A stretch of DNA of 64,000 nt from CAWHOW01 sp963831005 (GCA_963831005.1 CAWHOW010000026.1:316139-380138); one strand, 5' to 3'. Shown: positions 16,714 through 26,541, counted from the first letter of the stretch. The notes: generated by a model from the letters alone, not told the origin. A program made the numbers and translations.

Positions 16714-17153
16714 CAGACATTAACACAATTGACATATTGCTTGTCGAAGACAATCCGCAGGATGCGGAACTGACAATGCGAACGCTTAAAAAGAATCATG
16801 TTGCAAACAGGATTTATGTTGTAGCTGATGGAGAAGAAGCACTTGACTTTCTTTATTGTAAAGGGCAGTATTTAAAGCGAAGTAATAATTATCCAAAAGT
16901 GATTTTTCTGGATATCAAACTTCCAAAATTAAATGGGCTGGAAGTTTTAAAAATCATTAAATCTGATGAGCATTTACATCATATTCCAGTAGTAATTTTG
17001 ACTTCTTCGGTTGAGGACCCTGATATTAAGGCGGCATATTCATTGGGTGCGAACAGTTATGTTGTGAAACCTGTTGACTTTGAAAATTTTTCAAAAACTA
17101 TCAATAGCCTTGACATGTATTGGCTTGTAGTAAATCAACCACCAAAACAATAA
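16710..17153 (+). CDS. Single-domain response regulator (Rcp1-like receiver)
   Basis: A 147-residue receiver with no output domain. The acidic pocket is VEDN (Glu13, Asp14), the phosphorylated residue is Asp68 in IFLDIKLPKLNG, the switch residues are TSS, and the lysine is in VVKPVDFEN. The long insert after the third helix (YCKGQYLKRSNNYPK) is typical of Rcp1-type regulators paired with PAS/GAF kinases. The start overlaps the kinase stop, so the pair is translationally coupled. It may pass phosphate to another partner or feed back on the kinase. Confidence 0.92.
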   Translation: MTDINTIDILLVEDNPQDAELTMRTLKKNHVANRIYVVADGEEALDFLYCKGQYLKRSNNYPKVIFLDIKLPKLNGLEVLKIIKSDEHLHHIPVVILTSSVEDPDIKAAYSLGANSYVVKPVDFENFSKTINSLDMYWLVVNQPPKQ

Positions 17154-17156
17154 CAA

Positions 17157-18704
17157 ATGAGCGCACCTATTAGAATATTGATTGTTGAAGACAGTCAAAG
17201 CGATATTGAACTTGCAAAAAGGGAAATAAATCATGTGCTTAAATCCTGTGGATATGATTCCGTTGAAACCAAAGAAGATTTTTTTGCTTCCCTGCGAAAT
17301 TTTCAACCTGATCTGATCATAACAGATTATACTATGCCACATTTTGATGGCATGTCTGTTATCTCATTGACGCAACAGTATGCTCCTGATGTTCCCGTTA
17401 TTATATTTACAGGTTCTATTGATGAAGAGACTGCGGCTGAAAGCGTGAAAGCTGGCGCAGTTGATTATGTCATAAAAGAAAATATTATACGATTGAGGCA
17501 GGCGGTTCTTAATGCGCTTGAAAAAAAGCAAATGTGGAAAGAACGCTTACATGCTGAAGAAAAGCTACGTATAAGTGAAGAAAGGTACAGGCTTATTTCA
17601 ACGGTATCCAGTGATTACATGTTCTCAACCATAGTTAAACATGAGGGCTCTCTTGACCTAAGCTGGGTTGCTGGTGCATTTGAAGAAATTACAGGATATA
17701 CCATTGAAGAATACAAGGCAAAAGGTGGTTGGCGCGCTACAATTTATCCTGATGATGTTGTAATTGATAATAAAGATTTTGCTAACCTTCGTGCCAATAG
17801 AAAAGTTGTAACGGAAATACGTACAATTAAAAAAGGTGGAGAAATAGCTTGGGTGAAAGTTTATGCACACCCGGTATGGAATAAAAATAAAAACTGCCTG
17901 GCAGAGATTTATGGAGCAGTGCAGGATATTACAGAACGAAAAAAAGCGGAAGAAGAAACCAAGAGACTAAACAAAGACCTTGAAAAACTTGTAAAAGAAA
18001 GGACTTTAGAACTTGAAAACACAAATGTTAATTTAAAAAATGAAATTTCAGAAAAATTAAAAGCGGAAGAATATATCAAGAAGCAATTGCAGGAAAAAGA
18101 AGTATTGCTAAAAGAAATTCACCACAGGGTAAAAAATAATATGCAGGTGATTGTCAGCATACTAAACCTTCAGGCTTCATTTGTTAAGGACAAAAAAGTT
18201 TTAGATATTTTGCAGGACAGCCAGAGCCGCATTAAAACAATGGCACTGATACATGAAAAGCTTTACCAGACAAAAGATCTGTCGAATATTAATTTTCCCG
18301 AATATATTACTAATCTTGTTACATATCTCTTTGATTCATATAAAACAACCAAGCAACAGATTGAATACGAAATAATGATAGATCCTTTTCCGATTTGCAT
18401 TGACACTGTCATTTCGCTTGGATTGATAACAAATGAACTTGTTTCAAACTGTTTCAAATATGCTTTTTCAGATAGAACAAAATGTAAAATTGAAGTTTCC
18501 CTGAAAAAGTATAATGAGAAAACTCTTGTGCTATCAATAAAAGATAATGGCAAAGGACTTCCGCCGGAATTAGATTATAAAAAAACCAAGAGCCTTGGTT
18601 TGCAGCTTGTGTATATGCTAACAGAACAAGTACAGGGGAAACTGGAAGTTGAAAGTTCTGATAAAGGGACTTCGTTTTTAATTATTTTTCCTTTTAGCAA
18701 GTGA
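17157..18704 (+). CDS. Receiver-PAS-histidine kinase (HisKA_2 type)
   Basis: A 515-residue protein. Residues 1-120 form a receiver with Asp57 in IITDYTMPHFDGM and FTGSID / VIKEN. Residues 140-265 form a PAS/PAC ending in DITERKKAEEE. A coiled coil follows, then the HisKA_2 H-box KEIHHRVKNNMQVIVSILNL (His322/His323) and a HATPase with TNELVSNCFKYAF (N box) and DNGKGLP. HisKA_2 kinases use this HHR-KNN box in place of the classic HisKA. It starts 3 bp after the lone receiver, so three signalling proteins form one operon and probably one phosphorelay. Confidence 0.92.
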   Translation: MSAPIRILIVEDSQSDIELAKREINHVLKSCGYDSVETKEDFFASLRNFQPDLIITDYTMPHFDGMSVISLTQQYAPDVPVIIFTGSIDEETAAESVKAGAVDYVIKENIIRLRQAVLNALEKKQMWKERLHAEEKLRISEERYRLISTVSSDYMFSTIVKHEGSLDLSWVAGAFEEITGYTIEEYKAKGGWRATIYPDDVVIDNKDFANLRANRKVVTEIRTIKKGGEIAWVKVYAHPVWNKNKNCLAEIYGAVQDITERKKAEEETKRLNKDLEKLVKERTLELENTNVNLKNEISEKLKAEEYIKKQLQEKEVLLKEIHHRVKNNMQVIVSILNLQASFVKDKKVLDILQDSQSRIKTMALIHEKLYQTKDLSNINFPEYITNLVTYLFDSYKTTKQQIEYEIMIDPFPICIDTVISLGLITNELVSNCFKYAFSDRTKCKIEVSLKKYNEKTLVLSIKDNGKGLPPELDYKKTKSLGLQLVYMLTEQVQGKLEVESSDKGTSFLIIFPFSK

Positions 18705-18888
18705 TATTAACTTTGATAACTTAAGAATTGCTATTTGGGCAATTGTTAATCATTATTTGGGATAAAACGTTTAACAGTTGCATTCGTTGAATATCAAATT
18801 GACTTTCATACATATTGTCATGAATAAGATTCCACAGCTAGCGCCTGCCTGTTGTCAAAAATGATATAAACAATAAAACAATCAAAAT

Positions 18889-19242
18889 ATGAAAACACAC
18901 ACTATCCTTATTTTTGCTTCACTATTATTTATAGGAAGTTGTACGTATGCGCAGCACAAAATAAAAGCCGAAGATGCCAAAAACTACAAATCGAAAACCG
19001 ATACAGTAGTGGGCAAAGTATTTCAAATAAAATCAACCGATAAAGCGGTTTATATAAATATAGGCGGCAAATACCCTGATAATCCTTTTACCGCGGTAAT
19101 ATTCCAGAAAGATATAGTAAATGTAGGCAATGTAGCCGTGTACGATGGAAAGCTTATTGATGTGATAGGCGTAATAACCGACTATAAAGGCAAAACCGAA
19201 ATAATAGTAAGCGATGCAAAACAGTTGATGCGGGATAAGTAA
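18889..19242 (+). CDS. Small exported OB-fold-like protein
   Basis: A 117-residue protein with a signal peptide (MKTHTILIFASLLFIGSC) that offers a possible lipobox at Cys18 or a signal peptidase I site after YA-Q. The mature part alternates beta-strands (VVGKVFQIKS, VYINIGGKYP, FTAVIF, LIDVIGVITDYKGKTEIIV). This arrangement resembles small exported OB-fold nucleic-acid-binding-like domains. The function is unknown. Confidence 0.7.
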   Translation: MKTHTILIFASLLFIGSCTYAQHKIKAEDAKNYKSKTDTVVGKVFQIKSTDKAVYINIGGKYPDNPFTAVIFQKDIVNVGNVAVYDGKLIDVIGVITDYKGKTEIIVSDAKQLMRDK

Positions 19243-19275
19243 CTTAAGTTTCGCACTCGCCTGCCTGTCCTTTTT

Positions 19276-19357
19276 AGTAATGAGTAGTGAGTAATGAGTA
19301 GTGAGTAATGAGTAGTGAGTAATGAGTAGTGAGTAATGAGTAGTGAGTAATGAGTAG
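19276..19357. repeat. 14-bp tandem repeat (about 6 units)
   Basis: AGTAATGAGTAGTG repeated with little variation. Related GAGTAGTGAGTAA words appear at 45600-45630. It lies between two plus-strand genes and encodes nothing on that strand. Confidence 0.8.
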
Positions 19358-19422
19358 CATCCGGTTGTGTGCAGGCTGTGCCATTAACAAAGTGAATAAA
19401 AAACATTTCAAATGCAGTTAAA

Positions 19423-20634
19423 ATGTCAACAATAATAATAATTACATTTTGCGCATTGCTTTTAATAGCTTATGTTTTCGACCTCACTTCGTCAAAAACC
19501 AATATCCCATCCGTAATACTTTTATTATTGCTTGGATGGGGCATAAGGCAAATAATTGATATATCAAGGATCAAGCTTCCCGATTTTTCACCTATGCTGC
19601 CTGTATTAGGAACGCTGGGGCTTATCCTTATTGTGCTTGAAGGAGCACTGGAGCTTAGCTACAGCAGATCAAAGATCAGGCTGATAAATAAGTCGTTTCT
19701 TGGTGCATTTGTTCCCATGCTTGTTATGGCTTTCCTGGTTGCGCTGTTGTTTATGTTCTTTGGAGGATATTCGCTGAAAGCCGGTTTGATAAATGCCATT
19801 CCTTTTTGCATCATCAGCAGCGCTATTGCCATTCCAAGCGTTAAAAACTTAACACGCTGGAAAAAAGAATTTATTATTTACGAAAGCAGCTTTTCGGATA
19901 TACTGGGAGTATTGTTTTTTACTTTCATCACTATGAATGAAGTCATCAGCATCAGATCTTTCGGCGTGTTCGGGCTGCAAATCATCATTATGCTTGTCAT
20001 CTCGTTAATTGCCACTTTCGGACTGTCGTATTTATTAAGTAAAATTCAGCATCACATTAAGTTCATACCTATCATCCTGCTTGTTATTTTAATTTATTCC
20101 ATTTCCCTTATCTTCAATTTGCCTGCACTGATATTTATCCTGCTCTTCGGACTGTTTCTCGGAAACCTTAACAAGATACAATTATTTAAACATATAAAGA
20201 AATTTCATATAGAAGCTTTGAAGAACGAAGTTGTTCGATTCAAAGAGCTTACTATCGAGGCAACTTTTCTGGTAAGGACAATCTTTTTCCTTCTATTCGG
20301 TTACCTTATGGAAACGTCAACCATTTTGAACCCTTCAACTATTCCCTGGTCGCTGGGAATTGTGATCATCATTTTCTCCCTGCGTGCACTTCAGCTCAAA
20401 CTTTCCGGATTTTCCTTAAAGCCTTTAGTATTCATAGCACCAAGGGGGCTTATCACCATATTGTTGTTTTTTTCCGTTGCACCGTCACAAAAAATTCTAT
20501 TGGTGAATACATCATTGATCATTCAGGTGATTATTCTTACTACTTTGATTATGATGTTCGGACTAATGTTTACCAAAAAAGATGAAACTCCTAAGGAAAT
20601 ATCTTCCTCGGATCAACAAACACAAACAGGGTAA
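19423..20634 (+). CDS. Cation:proton antiporter (CPA/Na+:H+ exchanger family)
   Basis: A 403-residue membrane protein with about 11 hydrophobic segments starting right at the N-terminus (IIIITFCALLLIAYVF). The early helix SVILLLLLGWGIRQI, the repeated LILIVLEGALEL segment and the conserved YESSFSDILGVLFF segment (Glu-Ser ... Asp, the ion-site region) match bacterial KefB/NhaP-like exchangers. There is no C-terminal TrkA domain, only a short charged tail. It probably exchanges Na+ or K+ for H+ in the inner membrane. Confidence 0.85.
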   Translation: MSTIIIITFCALLLIAYVFDLTSSKTNIPSVILLLLLGWGIRQIIDISRIKLPDFSPMLPVLGTLGLILIVLEGALELSYSRSKIRLINKSFLGAFVPMLVMAFLVALLFMFFGGYSLKAGLINAIPFCIISSAIAIPSVKNLTRWKKEFIIYESSFSDILGVLFFTFITMNEVISIRSFGVFGLQIIIMLVISLIATFGLSYLLSKIQHHIKFIPIILLVILIYSISLIFNLPALIFILLFGLFLGNLNKIQLFKHIKKFHIEALKNEVVRFKELTIEATFLVRTIFFLLFGYLMETSTILNPSTIPWSLGIVIIIFSLRALQLKLSGFSLKPLVFIAPRGLITILLFFSVAPSQKILLVNTSLIIQVIILTTLIMMFGLMFTKKDETPKEISSSDQQTQTG

Positions 20635-20869
20635 AGAAGAAATTATTTTGAAGGAAAAGTCAACAAAGCAGTTCTCAAGTGCCTGCCTTGTTTGGCATAA
20701 GTTGCCGCAATAAAGCTGTTCAGGGTTTATTTCCTGCTTTCATTAATCAGCAAAGCATAAATTTTACTATTCAAAATATTATGCTAAAATTTGTTTGTTT
20801 AAAAAAAAATCAATAATTTTATACCTATTAATAACCTGAATGGATTCATTATTTTAAATATACGCTACG

Positions 20870-21538
20870 ATGAAAATTGTAAAACTGTACCGGCAAATGG
20901 TCGCATATAAAGCAGGCGATTCGCTAAGGATAAAGCCGGGTGTAAAAGATTATATAACCCTATGCGATATAGGCGGCCTGGAAGGAAGGATACTTAATGT
21001 GTTAGATGAAGATGAGCTTGACACATTATACGAAATTGAAATTGACAGCATTTCGCTTAAACAGCTAAGCAAAGAATTTATTGAAAAAAGCATTAAAAAG
21101 AATAGTATTTTCTTTTATTTGGAAGTAAATAACAGAGAAGTGGAAGCTGCCCGGCCAAGAGACAGCATAGAAGATGTTAAAAAAACGCAAAACATATTAT
21201 TGGATGTATATGACTGCCATGACCTGGTTGATGATGTTGACGGGGACGATGATTTTGTTGACGGAAATGGGGAAGAATGGAAGAGAAAGTCAAACGATAA
21301 TTCATGGTCGGAAGATGAGGATATAGATCCTGAAGAGTGTGAGCATTGCCAGGATAGAGAGAGTTGCAAATCCATGGAATCAGGCGCTATTGAGCAGTTT
21401 TACTTTACCGACAACAGCGATCAACTGTACAGTCTTGATGTCCCAAGCAGCGATCTGAAAAAAATGTTCTGTGCTGTTCCTGTTAAAAAATGGAGACATG
21501 AATGTAAAGAATTTAAAAAAGGTTATGCATTGAATTAG
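20870..21538 (+). CDS. Hypothetical acidic protein, 222 residues
   Basis: Not recognised. It has an N-terminal small beta domain (VAYKAGDSLRIKPGVKDYITLCDIGGLEGRI), a very acidic linker around residues 115-155 with many Asp/Glu, and a cysteine cluster ECEHCQDRESCKSM that could bind a metal, followed by two more cysteines. There is no signal peptide. It is preceded by a 235-bp AT-rich gap with no other gene. Confidence 0.65.
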   Translation: MKIVKLYRQMVAYKAGDSLRIKPGVKDYITLCDIGGLEGRILNVLDEDELDTLYEIEIDSISLKQLSKEFIEKSIKKNSIFFYLEVNNREVEAARPRDSIEDVKKTQNILLDVYDCHDLVDDVDGDDDFVDGNGEEWKRKSNDNSWSEDEDIDPEECEHCQDRESCKSMESGAIEQFYFTDNSDQLYSLDVPSSDLKKMFCAVPVKKWRHECKEFKKGYALN

Positions 21539-21668
21539 TCCCCTGTTTGCCTGCCTGTCTTTTTTAAGTTGGGAGTTATGAGTAAGAAGTGGTTAGTAGC
21601 GTTCTCATATCGGCAGCAGGTAGGTTTTAAACTAAGGCAAAAATATGAATTGATAAAATTAAAAAGAT

Positions 21669-22037
21669 ATGGAACAAATACAATTTGAATTTGCTAAAAA
21701 ATTTGCTAAAGAATGGGTTATGGATTGGAATTCGCATGATCTGGAAAAAATTTTAACACATTATTCCGCAGACTTCATTATTGAATCGCCATTAGCTGAA
21801 AAACGTATTCCTGAATCAAAAGGGAAAATTGAGGGAAAGCCCGGCGTGAAGGAATATTGGAAAATGGGACTGCGTGCAACTAGTAACCTTGAATTTGAGA
21901 TCATAGATGTTTTTTGCGGAGTAGGTTATGTAACTATTTACTATAAAAACAAATCTACAAGTAAGAGAGTAATAGAAATGTTACATTTTAACCATGAAAA
22001 ATTGGTTGACAGGGCAATTGTAAATTATTCCGAATAA
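21669..22037 (+). CDS. SnoaL/NTF2-like domain protein
   Basis: A 122-residue protein with the NTF2-like pattern: FAKEWVMDWNSHDLEKILTHYSADFIIESP, then a central helix GVKEYWKMGL, then beta-strands VGYVTIYYKN and VIEMLHFNHEKLVDRAIV. Members act as small isomerases, hydrolases or ligand binders, so no specific role can be assigned. Confidence 0.82.
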   Translation: MEQIQFEFAKKFAKEWVMDWNSHDLEKILTHYSADFIIESPLAEKRIPESKGKIEGKPGVKEYWKMGLRATSNLEFEIIDVFCGVGYVTIYYKNKSTSKRVIEMLHFNHEKLVDRAIVNYSE

Positions 22038-22093
22038 ATTTCACCATTCGCAATCGCCAGCCCGTATTTAAACGGACATAGCTATAACGTTTC

Positions 22094-22573
22094 ATGGATA
22101 TCATCTATAAAAAAGCAAATACACTACGGGAGTTTGAAGCAGGGAAAGAATTGTTCCTGCAATATGCAAATTCTCTTAACTTTGATTTATGCTTCCAGGG
22201 CTTTACAAAGGAACTAGAAACAATAGCCATTCAATACAACAAACCAAAAGGGGCTTTGTTCCTGGCTTACGATGGAAAAACAGCAGTTGGTTGTGCCGGA
22301 ATAAGAGAGTTTGACAAGGAAACAGCCGAACTGAAACGCATGTATGTTAAGCCTGAATACAGGGGCTGCAACATAGGACAAAGGTTGTTGGAACTATCTG
22401 TTGATATTGCGAAAGAACTCAATTATTACAGAATCAGGCTTGACACATTACCGGGTATGATGCAGGCGCAAAAGCTTTACCGCACTTTCGGTTTTCATGA
22501 AATACCTTCTTATCGTTTTAACCCTGATAAAGGTACAGTATACATGGAAAAGATTTTAAAACAGGATAATTAA
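22094..22573 (+). CDS. GNAT family N-acetyltransferase
   Basis: A 159-residue acetyltransferase. The acetyl-CoA motif is KRMYVKPEYRGCNIGQRLL (R/Q-x-x-G-x-G/A region), preceded by the beta-4 strand AVGCAGIREFDKETAELKR and followed by RIRLDTLPGMMQAQKLYRTFGFHEI, typical of the PhnO/amino-acid-type GNATs. The substrate is unknown. It starts 56 bp after the SnoaL-like gene. Confidence 0.88.
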   Translation: MDIIYKKANTLREFEAGKELFLQYANSLNFDLCFQGFTKELETIAIQYNKPKGALFLAYDGKTAVGCAGIREFDKETAELKRMYVKPEYRGCNIGQRLLELSVDIAKELNYYRIRLDTLPGMMQAQKLYRTFGFHEIPSYRFNPDKGTVYMEKILKQDN

Positions 22574-22647
22574 AGCCATTGTTAATACCTTTTACAACAT
22601 AATAATGATAAATTTTTCAACATTGAATTTTTAACTTTTATAAATAT

Positions 22648-24366
22648 ATGAATAACACTATCGCAAAGTCCTTAGTATTTCTGATATTCAGCAGCGCTAT
22701 ATTTATCAATAAAGCTATTGGTCAAATTACCGCTACCATTGATACTTCGAAAAAATATCAGACTGTCTTTGGCTGGGGCGCCGGATTAAGGCGTTGCACC
22801 AATGTATTTTATGAAGCTTCACCCTCGGTTATAAGCAAAGTGGAAGATCTTTGTTTCAATCAGCTTCATGTAAACATAGTGCGCACTCTGTGCGAAGCTA
22901 CCTTAGAACCTGCGCAGCCAACAGTGGCTTTCCCGCTCGACAGTTCAAATCTTGACTGGACTTATTATGATACCATGAAAATTGTATATGCTGTCCAGCG
23001 GGCGCAGACAGTGAGCAACGGGCGTATCAATTATGTTTTTTCATCTAATAATTCTGCTCCTCCCTGGCAGAAAGCAAATCATAAAGTTACATGGGGCGAT
23101 ACTATACTGCCTTCCATGTATCAATACTTTGTTGATATTATAAGTTATTACATGCTTGGAATGCAGAACAGGTATCATTTAAGGCTTAACGGCATGAGCC
23201 TTTTCAACGAGCCAGGCGATTCAACGGATTTTGAAACGCTGTCGTCTTCTCCTATACAGGTAAGGGACCTTGTTATTAAAATGAAGCCGAGGCTTGATTC
23301 TATGGAAGCTGTTGGCATGATACCGCATGCCGATTTTATTTCACCCGAAAGTCCTACCGTAAGCGGTACTAATACTTCTGCAGTTCTTGGCGGCAGTTGC
23401 ATCCACTATGTTGATTCGGCCCAGAATGGATTATTTGCTGATACGGCTGTAGTGAACAGCGTTGATATACTTGGCACGCATGATTATTTTGATCAGGGCA
23501 ATACTGCCGACTGGACAGGGTTAAAAAGTGTGAGTAAGAATAAACCTATATGGGTAACGGAAGTGTGCACCGGGGCATGCTGCCCGTATGATGCTTCTTC
23601 AGCAAATGCAGTAATACAGGCAAAATGGATACATCGCAGCTTTAATTTAGCCGATGTAAGGGCATTTTCGATGTTTTCATTTTACGATACACTGCCAAGC
23701 GATACGCCAAGCGTAAATATTGGTGCGCTTGTTATGTTCAACTACCATAATGATTCAATAATTATTCCGAAGCGGTATTATGGCTATAAACAATATGTGA
23801 ATTTTGTACGGCCGGGATTTGTAAGGGTTAAAGCAAACAGCAATCTTAGCAACCTGTCGGTTACTTCATTTATAAACCCTCTTGCCGATACTATTGTAAT
23901 TGTAGCCATAAACGACAGCACCGGCGCTTTGACCAATGTTGAATTTAAATGCCCTGCATCTGTTGATTCGGTTATTCAATATGTAACCAGCGACGTGCCT
24001 GATTATAATGCTACAAGGCTTGCGAATATTTTAGCGCCTTCAGGTGGAAATTTTGTAACAAGCATAGAACCAATGAGCATTTCAACATTTATTATTCCTT
24101 TAGATGTGATAACTGGAATGAAGCATGATAATGGCATGGCAAATGAAATACACATTTTTCCAAACCCGGTTAATGATAAATTCACTATTCAATCCCTGCA
24201 AAAAGCCATAATTGAAATTTATAACATCCAGGGGCAAATAATAATTCAACAACAATTAAAGCAAGGAAAGACGATCATTGATATAAGTGAACTTGCTAAA
24301 GGAGTTTACATTTTGAGAGTGAATAATAATGAAAAAGCAGAAGTGACTAAGATTGTAAAGGAATGA
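22648..24366 (+). CDS. Secreted GH30-family glycoside hydrolase with T9SS sorting domain
   Basis: A 572-residue exported enzyme. The signal peptide ends near AIGQ (residues 1-25). The GH30-type (beta/alpha)8 barrel starts QTVFGWGAGLRR. The predicted acid/base is Glu188 in LFNEPGD and the predicted nucleophile is Glu305 in IWVTEVCTG. A beta side domain follows, then a type A C-terminal sorting domain (about 500-572) starting IHIFPNPVNDKF and ending in a KGVYILRVNN ... KIVKE pattern. It is exported through the type IX system whose PorW lies at 38354. GH30 members act on beta-xylan, beta-1,6-glucan or glucosylceramide-like links; the substrate cannot be told here. Confidence 0.87.
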   Translation: MNNTIAKSLVFLIFSSAIFINKAIGQITATIDTSKKYQTVFGWGAGLRRCTNVFYEASPSVISKVEDLCFNQLHVNIVRTLCEATLEPAQPTVAFPLDSSNLDWTYYDTMKIVYAVQRAQTVSNGRINYVFSSNNSAPPWQKANHKVTWGDTILPSMYQYFVDIISYYMLGMQNRYHLRLNGMSLFNEPGDSTDFETLSSSPIQVRDLVIKMKPRLDSMEAVGMIPHADFISPESPTVSGTNTSAVLGGSCIHYVDSAQNGLFADTAVVNSVDILGTHDYFDQGNTADWTGLKSVSKNKPIWVTEVCTGACCPYDASSANAVIQAKWIHRSFNLADVRAFSMFSFYDTLPSDTPSVNIGALVMFNYHNDSIIIPKRYYGYKQYVNFVRPGFVRVKANSNLSNLSVTSFINPLADTIVIVAINDSTGALTNVEFKCPASVDSVIQYVTSDVPDYNATRLANILAPSGGNFVTSIEPMSISTFIIPLDVITGMKHDNGMANEIHIFPNPVNDKFTIQSLQKAIIEIYNIQGQIIIQQQLKQGKTIIDISELAKGVYILRVNNNEKAEVTKIVKE

Positions 24367-24441
24367 TATTTAAGCTCTCGGTTCACAGTTGCTTGCATCT
24401 ACCTCATCAGTATAAGTTTACATAATGAAATAAAAAGCAAA

Positions 24442-25197
24442 ATGAACAATAAAATAAATGATAATTGGTACGAAGATTTTTTCAAAGGGATAAACTGCGA
24501 GCTTTGGGAAAAAGCAGTATCACCCGAATGGACGAATGAGGAAGCTGCATTTTTGCAGAGTGAGTTAAAGATGAACGCCGGCCAGCGCCTGCTCGACATT
24601 CCCTGCGGCAATGGAAGGCTTTCCATAGCGATGGCAAAACGAGGATATCACGTAACTGGTATTGATATCTCTGATACTTTCATAAACGGCTTGAAGAATA
24701 AAATAAAATCGGAGAAACTTAGCATAAATGTTATTCACGAAGACATTCTTATGGCGCACTTGGAAAAAGGATATTCGGGAGCTATTTGCATGGGTAACAG
24801 TTTCGGCTACTTCAGTTTCGACAAAATTAAATTGTTCGTTGAAAAAGTGTCGGCTTGCCTTGAAACAGGTTCACGCTTCATTATTAATTCGGGTATGATA
24901 GCTGAAAGCATATTGCCTAACTTCTCAAAGAGCGAATCGTTCACGGTGGAAAATATTAAAATGGACATCACCAACACCTATTGCGCCGATGGGAGTTATA
25001 TGATAAGTGACATTTTGTACACCAAAGAAGACAGAAAAGAGGAGCATTCATTCAAGCATTATGTTTTTACTTTGGGAGAAGTAAAGCGCCTGTTACATTC
25101 ATACGGACTCGAAACCATAGCCACATATAATTCGCCTTCAAAAGCAGCCTACATTATGGGCGATCACCAGATTTATATTGTTGCAGAGAAATGTTAA
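24442..25197 (+). CDS. Class I SAM-dependent methyltransferase
   Basis: A 251-residue methyltransferase. Motif I is LLDIPCGNGRLSIAMAKRGYHVTGIDIS (SAM-binding glycine loop and acidic ribose ligand). Motif IV is YSGAICMGNSFGYF. The C-terminal half alternates beta-strands (SRFIINSGM, SYMISDILY). It belongs to the broad Methyltransf_25/11 group; the substrate is unknown. It is a single gene downstream of the glycosidase. Confidence 0.87.
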   Translation: MNNKINDNWYEDFFKGINCELWEKAVSPEWTNEEAAFLQSELKMNAGQRLLDIPCGNGRLSIAMAKRGYHVTGIDISDTFINGLKNKIKSEKLSINVIHEDILMAHLEKGYSGAICMGNSFGYFSFDKIKLFVEKVSACLETGSRFIINSGMIAESILPNFSKSESFTVENIKMDITNTYCADGSYMISDILYTKEDRKEEHSFKHYVFTLGEVKRLLHSYGLETIATYNSPSKAAYIMGDHQIYIVAEKC

Positions 25198-25317
25198 ATA
25201 AATACAGATCATGAATGTTAAATAATATTTTTTTTTATAATATCAGGGTAGAATCATTTTAAAGTGTATTGTATTTGAAATCTGAACCAAACAATAAAAA
25301 AATTATTAATAACCAAC

Positions 25318-25323
25318 AGGAGG
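25318..25323 (+). promoter_or_regulatory. Shine-Dalgarno site AGGAGG deciding the start at 25332
   Basis: AGGAGG with an 8-nt spacer to ATG 25332. The frame stays open upstream to 25269 but that start would hide the signal peptide. Confidence 0.65.
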
Positions 25324-25331
25324 AACAACTT

Positions 25332-26318
25332 ATGAAAACAAAAAATCTGATAAAGCTAATTGTAATCCTTATAGCAGTTGTTGGTATCAACATTGCAGGA
25401 TGCAAAAAAGAAAACGAGTTCAAAGATGAAACAGGCCAGGATGCTGTCGACAACAACAATGTGCAGTCCGAATCGGATAATGCCGTAAATGATGCCGATA
25501 ATGCCGTTTCAAACAACCATTCAATGAATGCAAGGGTTATACATCTTCCCGGAAATCTTGCCGACTACACAAGCGGAATAGTATGTGGCGCTTCCCTTGA
25601 TACTTCACTCTGTTCACAAGGTATAATTACTATGAATTTTGATGGCGTTACTGTTTGCAATAACCGTAAACGTTCAGGTTCAATTAAAGCCACTTTGCAG
25701 AATTATACTTCGGGCAAAAGATGGCTGGATGTCGGAGCTGTGCTTCAGTTAGATTTTAATAGTTATTTAATAACCCGTGCAAGCGATGGCAAAAGCATAG
25801 AATTCAACGGAACAAAATACATCACCAACGTTAGCGGCGGAAATTTAGTAAGCCTGTACTTTGGAACTCAGCCTAACCTTGTTCGTACTGTTGTTGCCAA
25901 TAACTTACAGGTAACTTTTGATGGCACAAATACTGCCACATGGAATATAAACAGGCAGTTTACATATACCTATACTACTTATAGCGGTCAGGGAATTTTT
26001 ACATGCACTGTGCAGGGATTGGGAAGCAACAGCGGTATCAATAATCTTGAGAATTGGGGAACTACTAGAAACGGCGATCCTTTCACAAGCGAAGTTGTAA
26101 ACCCTGTTATATGGAATACTACTTGCGGAGCATGGGCTCCGGTTACCGGCGAAGTGGATATTAAAATTACATCAAAAGCTTTCGATCTGATATTGCTGAT
26201 TGGTGTTGATGCAAGTGGAAATGCTGTTACACCCGCCCCTAACACTTGTCCTTATGGTATGAAAATTTCATGGACATATAAAAGTAAAACCGGAAGCAAG
26301 ATATATCCTTATTTTTAA
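25332..26318 (+). CDS. Putative lipoprotein, 328 residues
   Basis: The signal peptide MKTKNLIKLIVILIAVVGIN leads to a lipobox ending at Cys24 (NIAGC). A short acidic Asn/Asp-rich linker follows (about 30-65). The mature domain is beta-rich and Gly/Thr-rich, with VCNNRKRSGSIKATLQNYTSGKRW and DSYLI-like strands. No enzyme motif is seen. It is probably an outer-membrane-anchored surface or periplasmic protein. Confidence 0.8.
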   Translation: MKTKNLIKLIVILIAVVGINIAGCKKENEFKDETGQDAVDNNNVQSESDNAVNDADNAVSNNHSMNARVIHLPGNLADYTSGIVCGASLDTSLCSQGIITMNFDGVTVCNNRKRSGSIKATLQNYTSGKRWLDVGAVLQLDFNSYLITRASDGKSIEFNGTKYITNVSGGNLVSLYFGTQPNLVRTVVANNLQVTFDGTNTATWNINRQFTYTYTTYSGQGIFTCTVQGLGSNSGINNLENWGTTRNGDPFTSEVVNPVIWNTTCGAWAPVTGEVDIKITSKAFDLILLIGVDASGNAVTPAPNTCPYGMKISWTYKSKTGSKIYPYF

Positions 26319-26400
26319 TATTGTTTGAGTTGCAGGTGCTAAAACAGAAGGCATAGTGCAGCAATATTGAAGTCATAAGTAAATATTTTAAAATGCAAAA

Positions 26401-26437
26401 AGAATAGTGAGAAATAAATCTCACTATTCTTTTTTGT
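26401..26437 (+). terminator. Rho-independent terminator after the lipoprotein gene
   Basis: A 12-bp perfect stem AGAATAGTGAGA / TCTCACTATTCT with loop AATAAA, followed by TTTTTG. Confidence 0.85.
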
Positions 26438-26541
26438 TTCCTTCATTTGCGCTCGTCTGGCATTGATTCACCACTTTGACCAATAAAAAGAGCGCTTCGT
26501 AATTGATGACCAGTGACTATTAAATAAACCGGGTTCTTCGA

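Noticed and set aside
25269..25331. Upstream start for the lipoprotein
   Set aside because: The AGGAGG site and the signal peptide with lipobox both point to ATG 25332.
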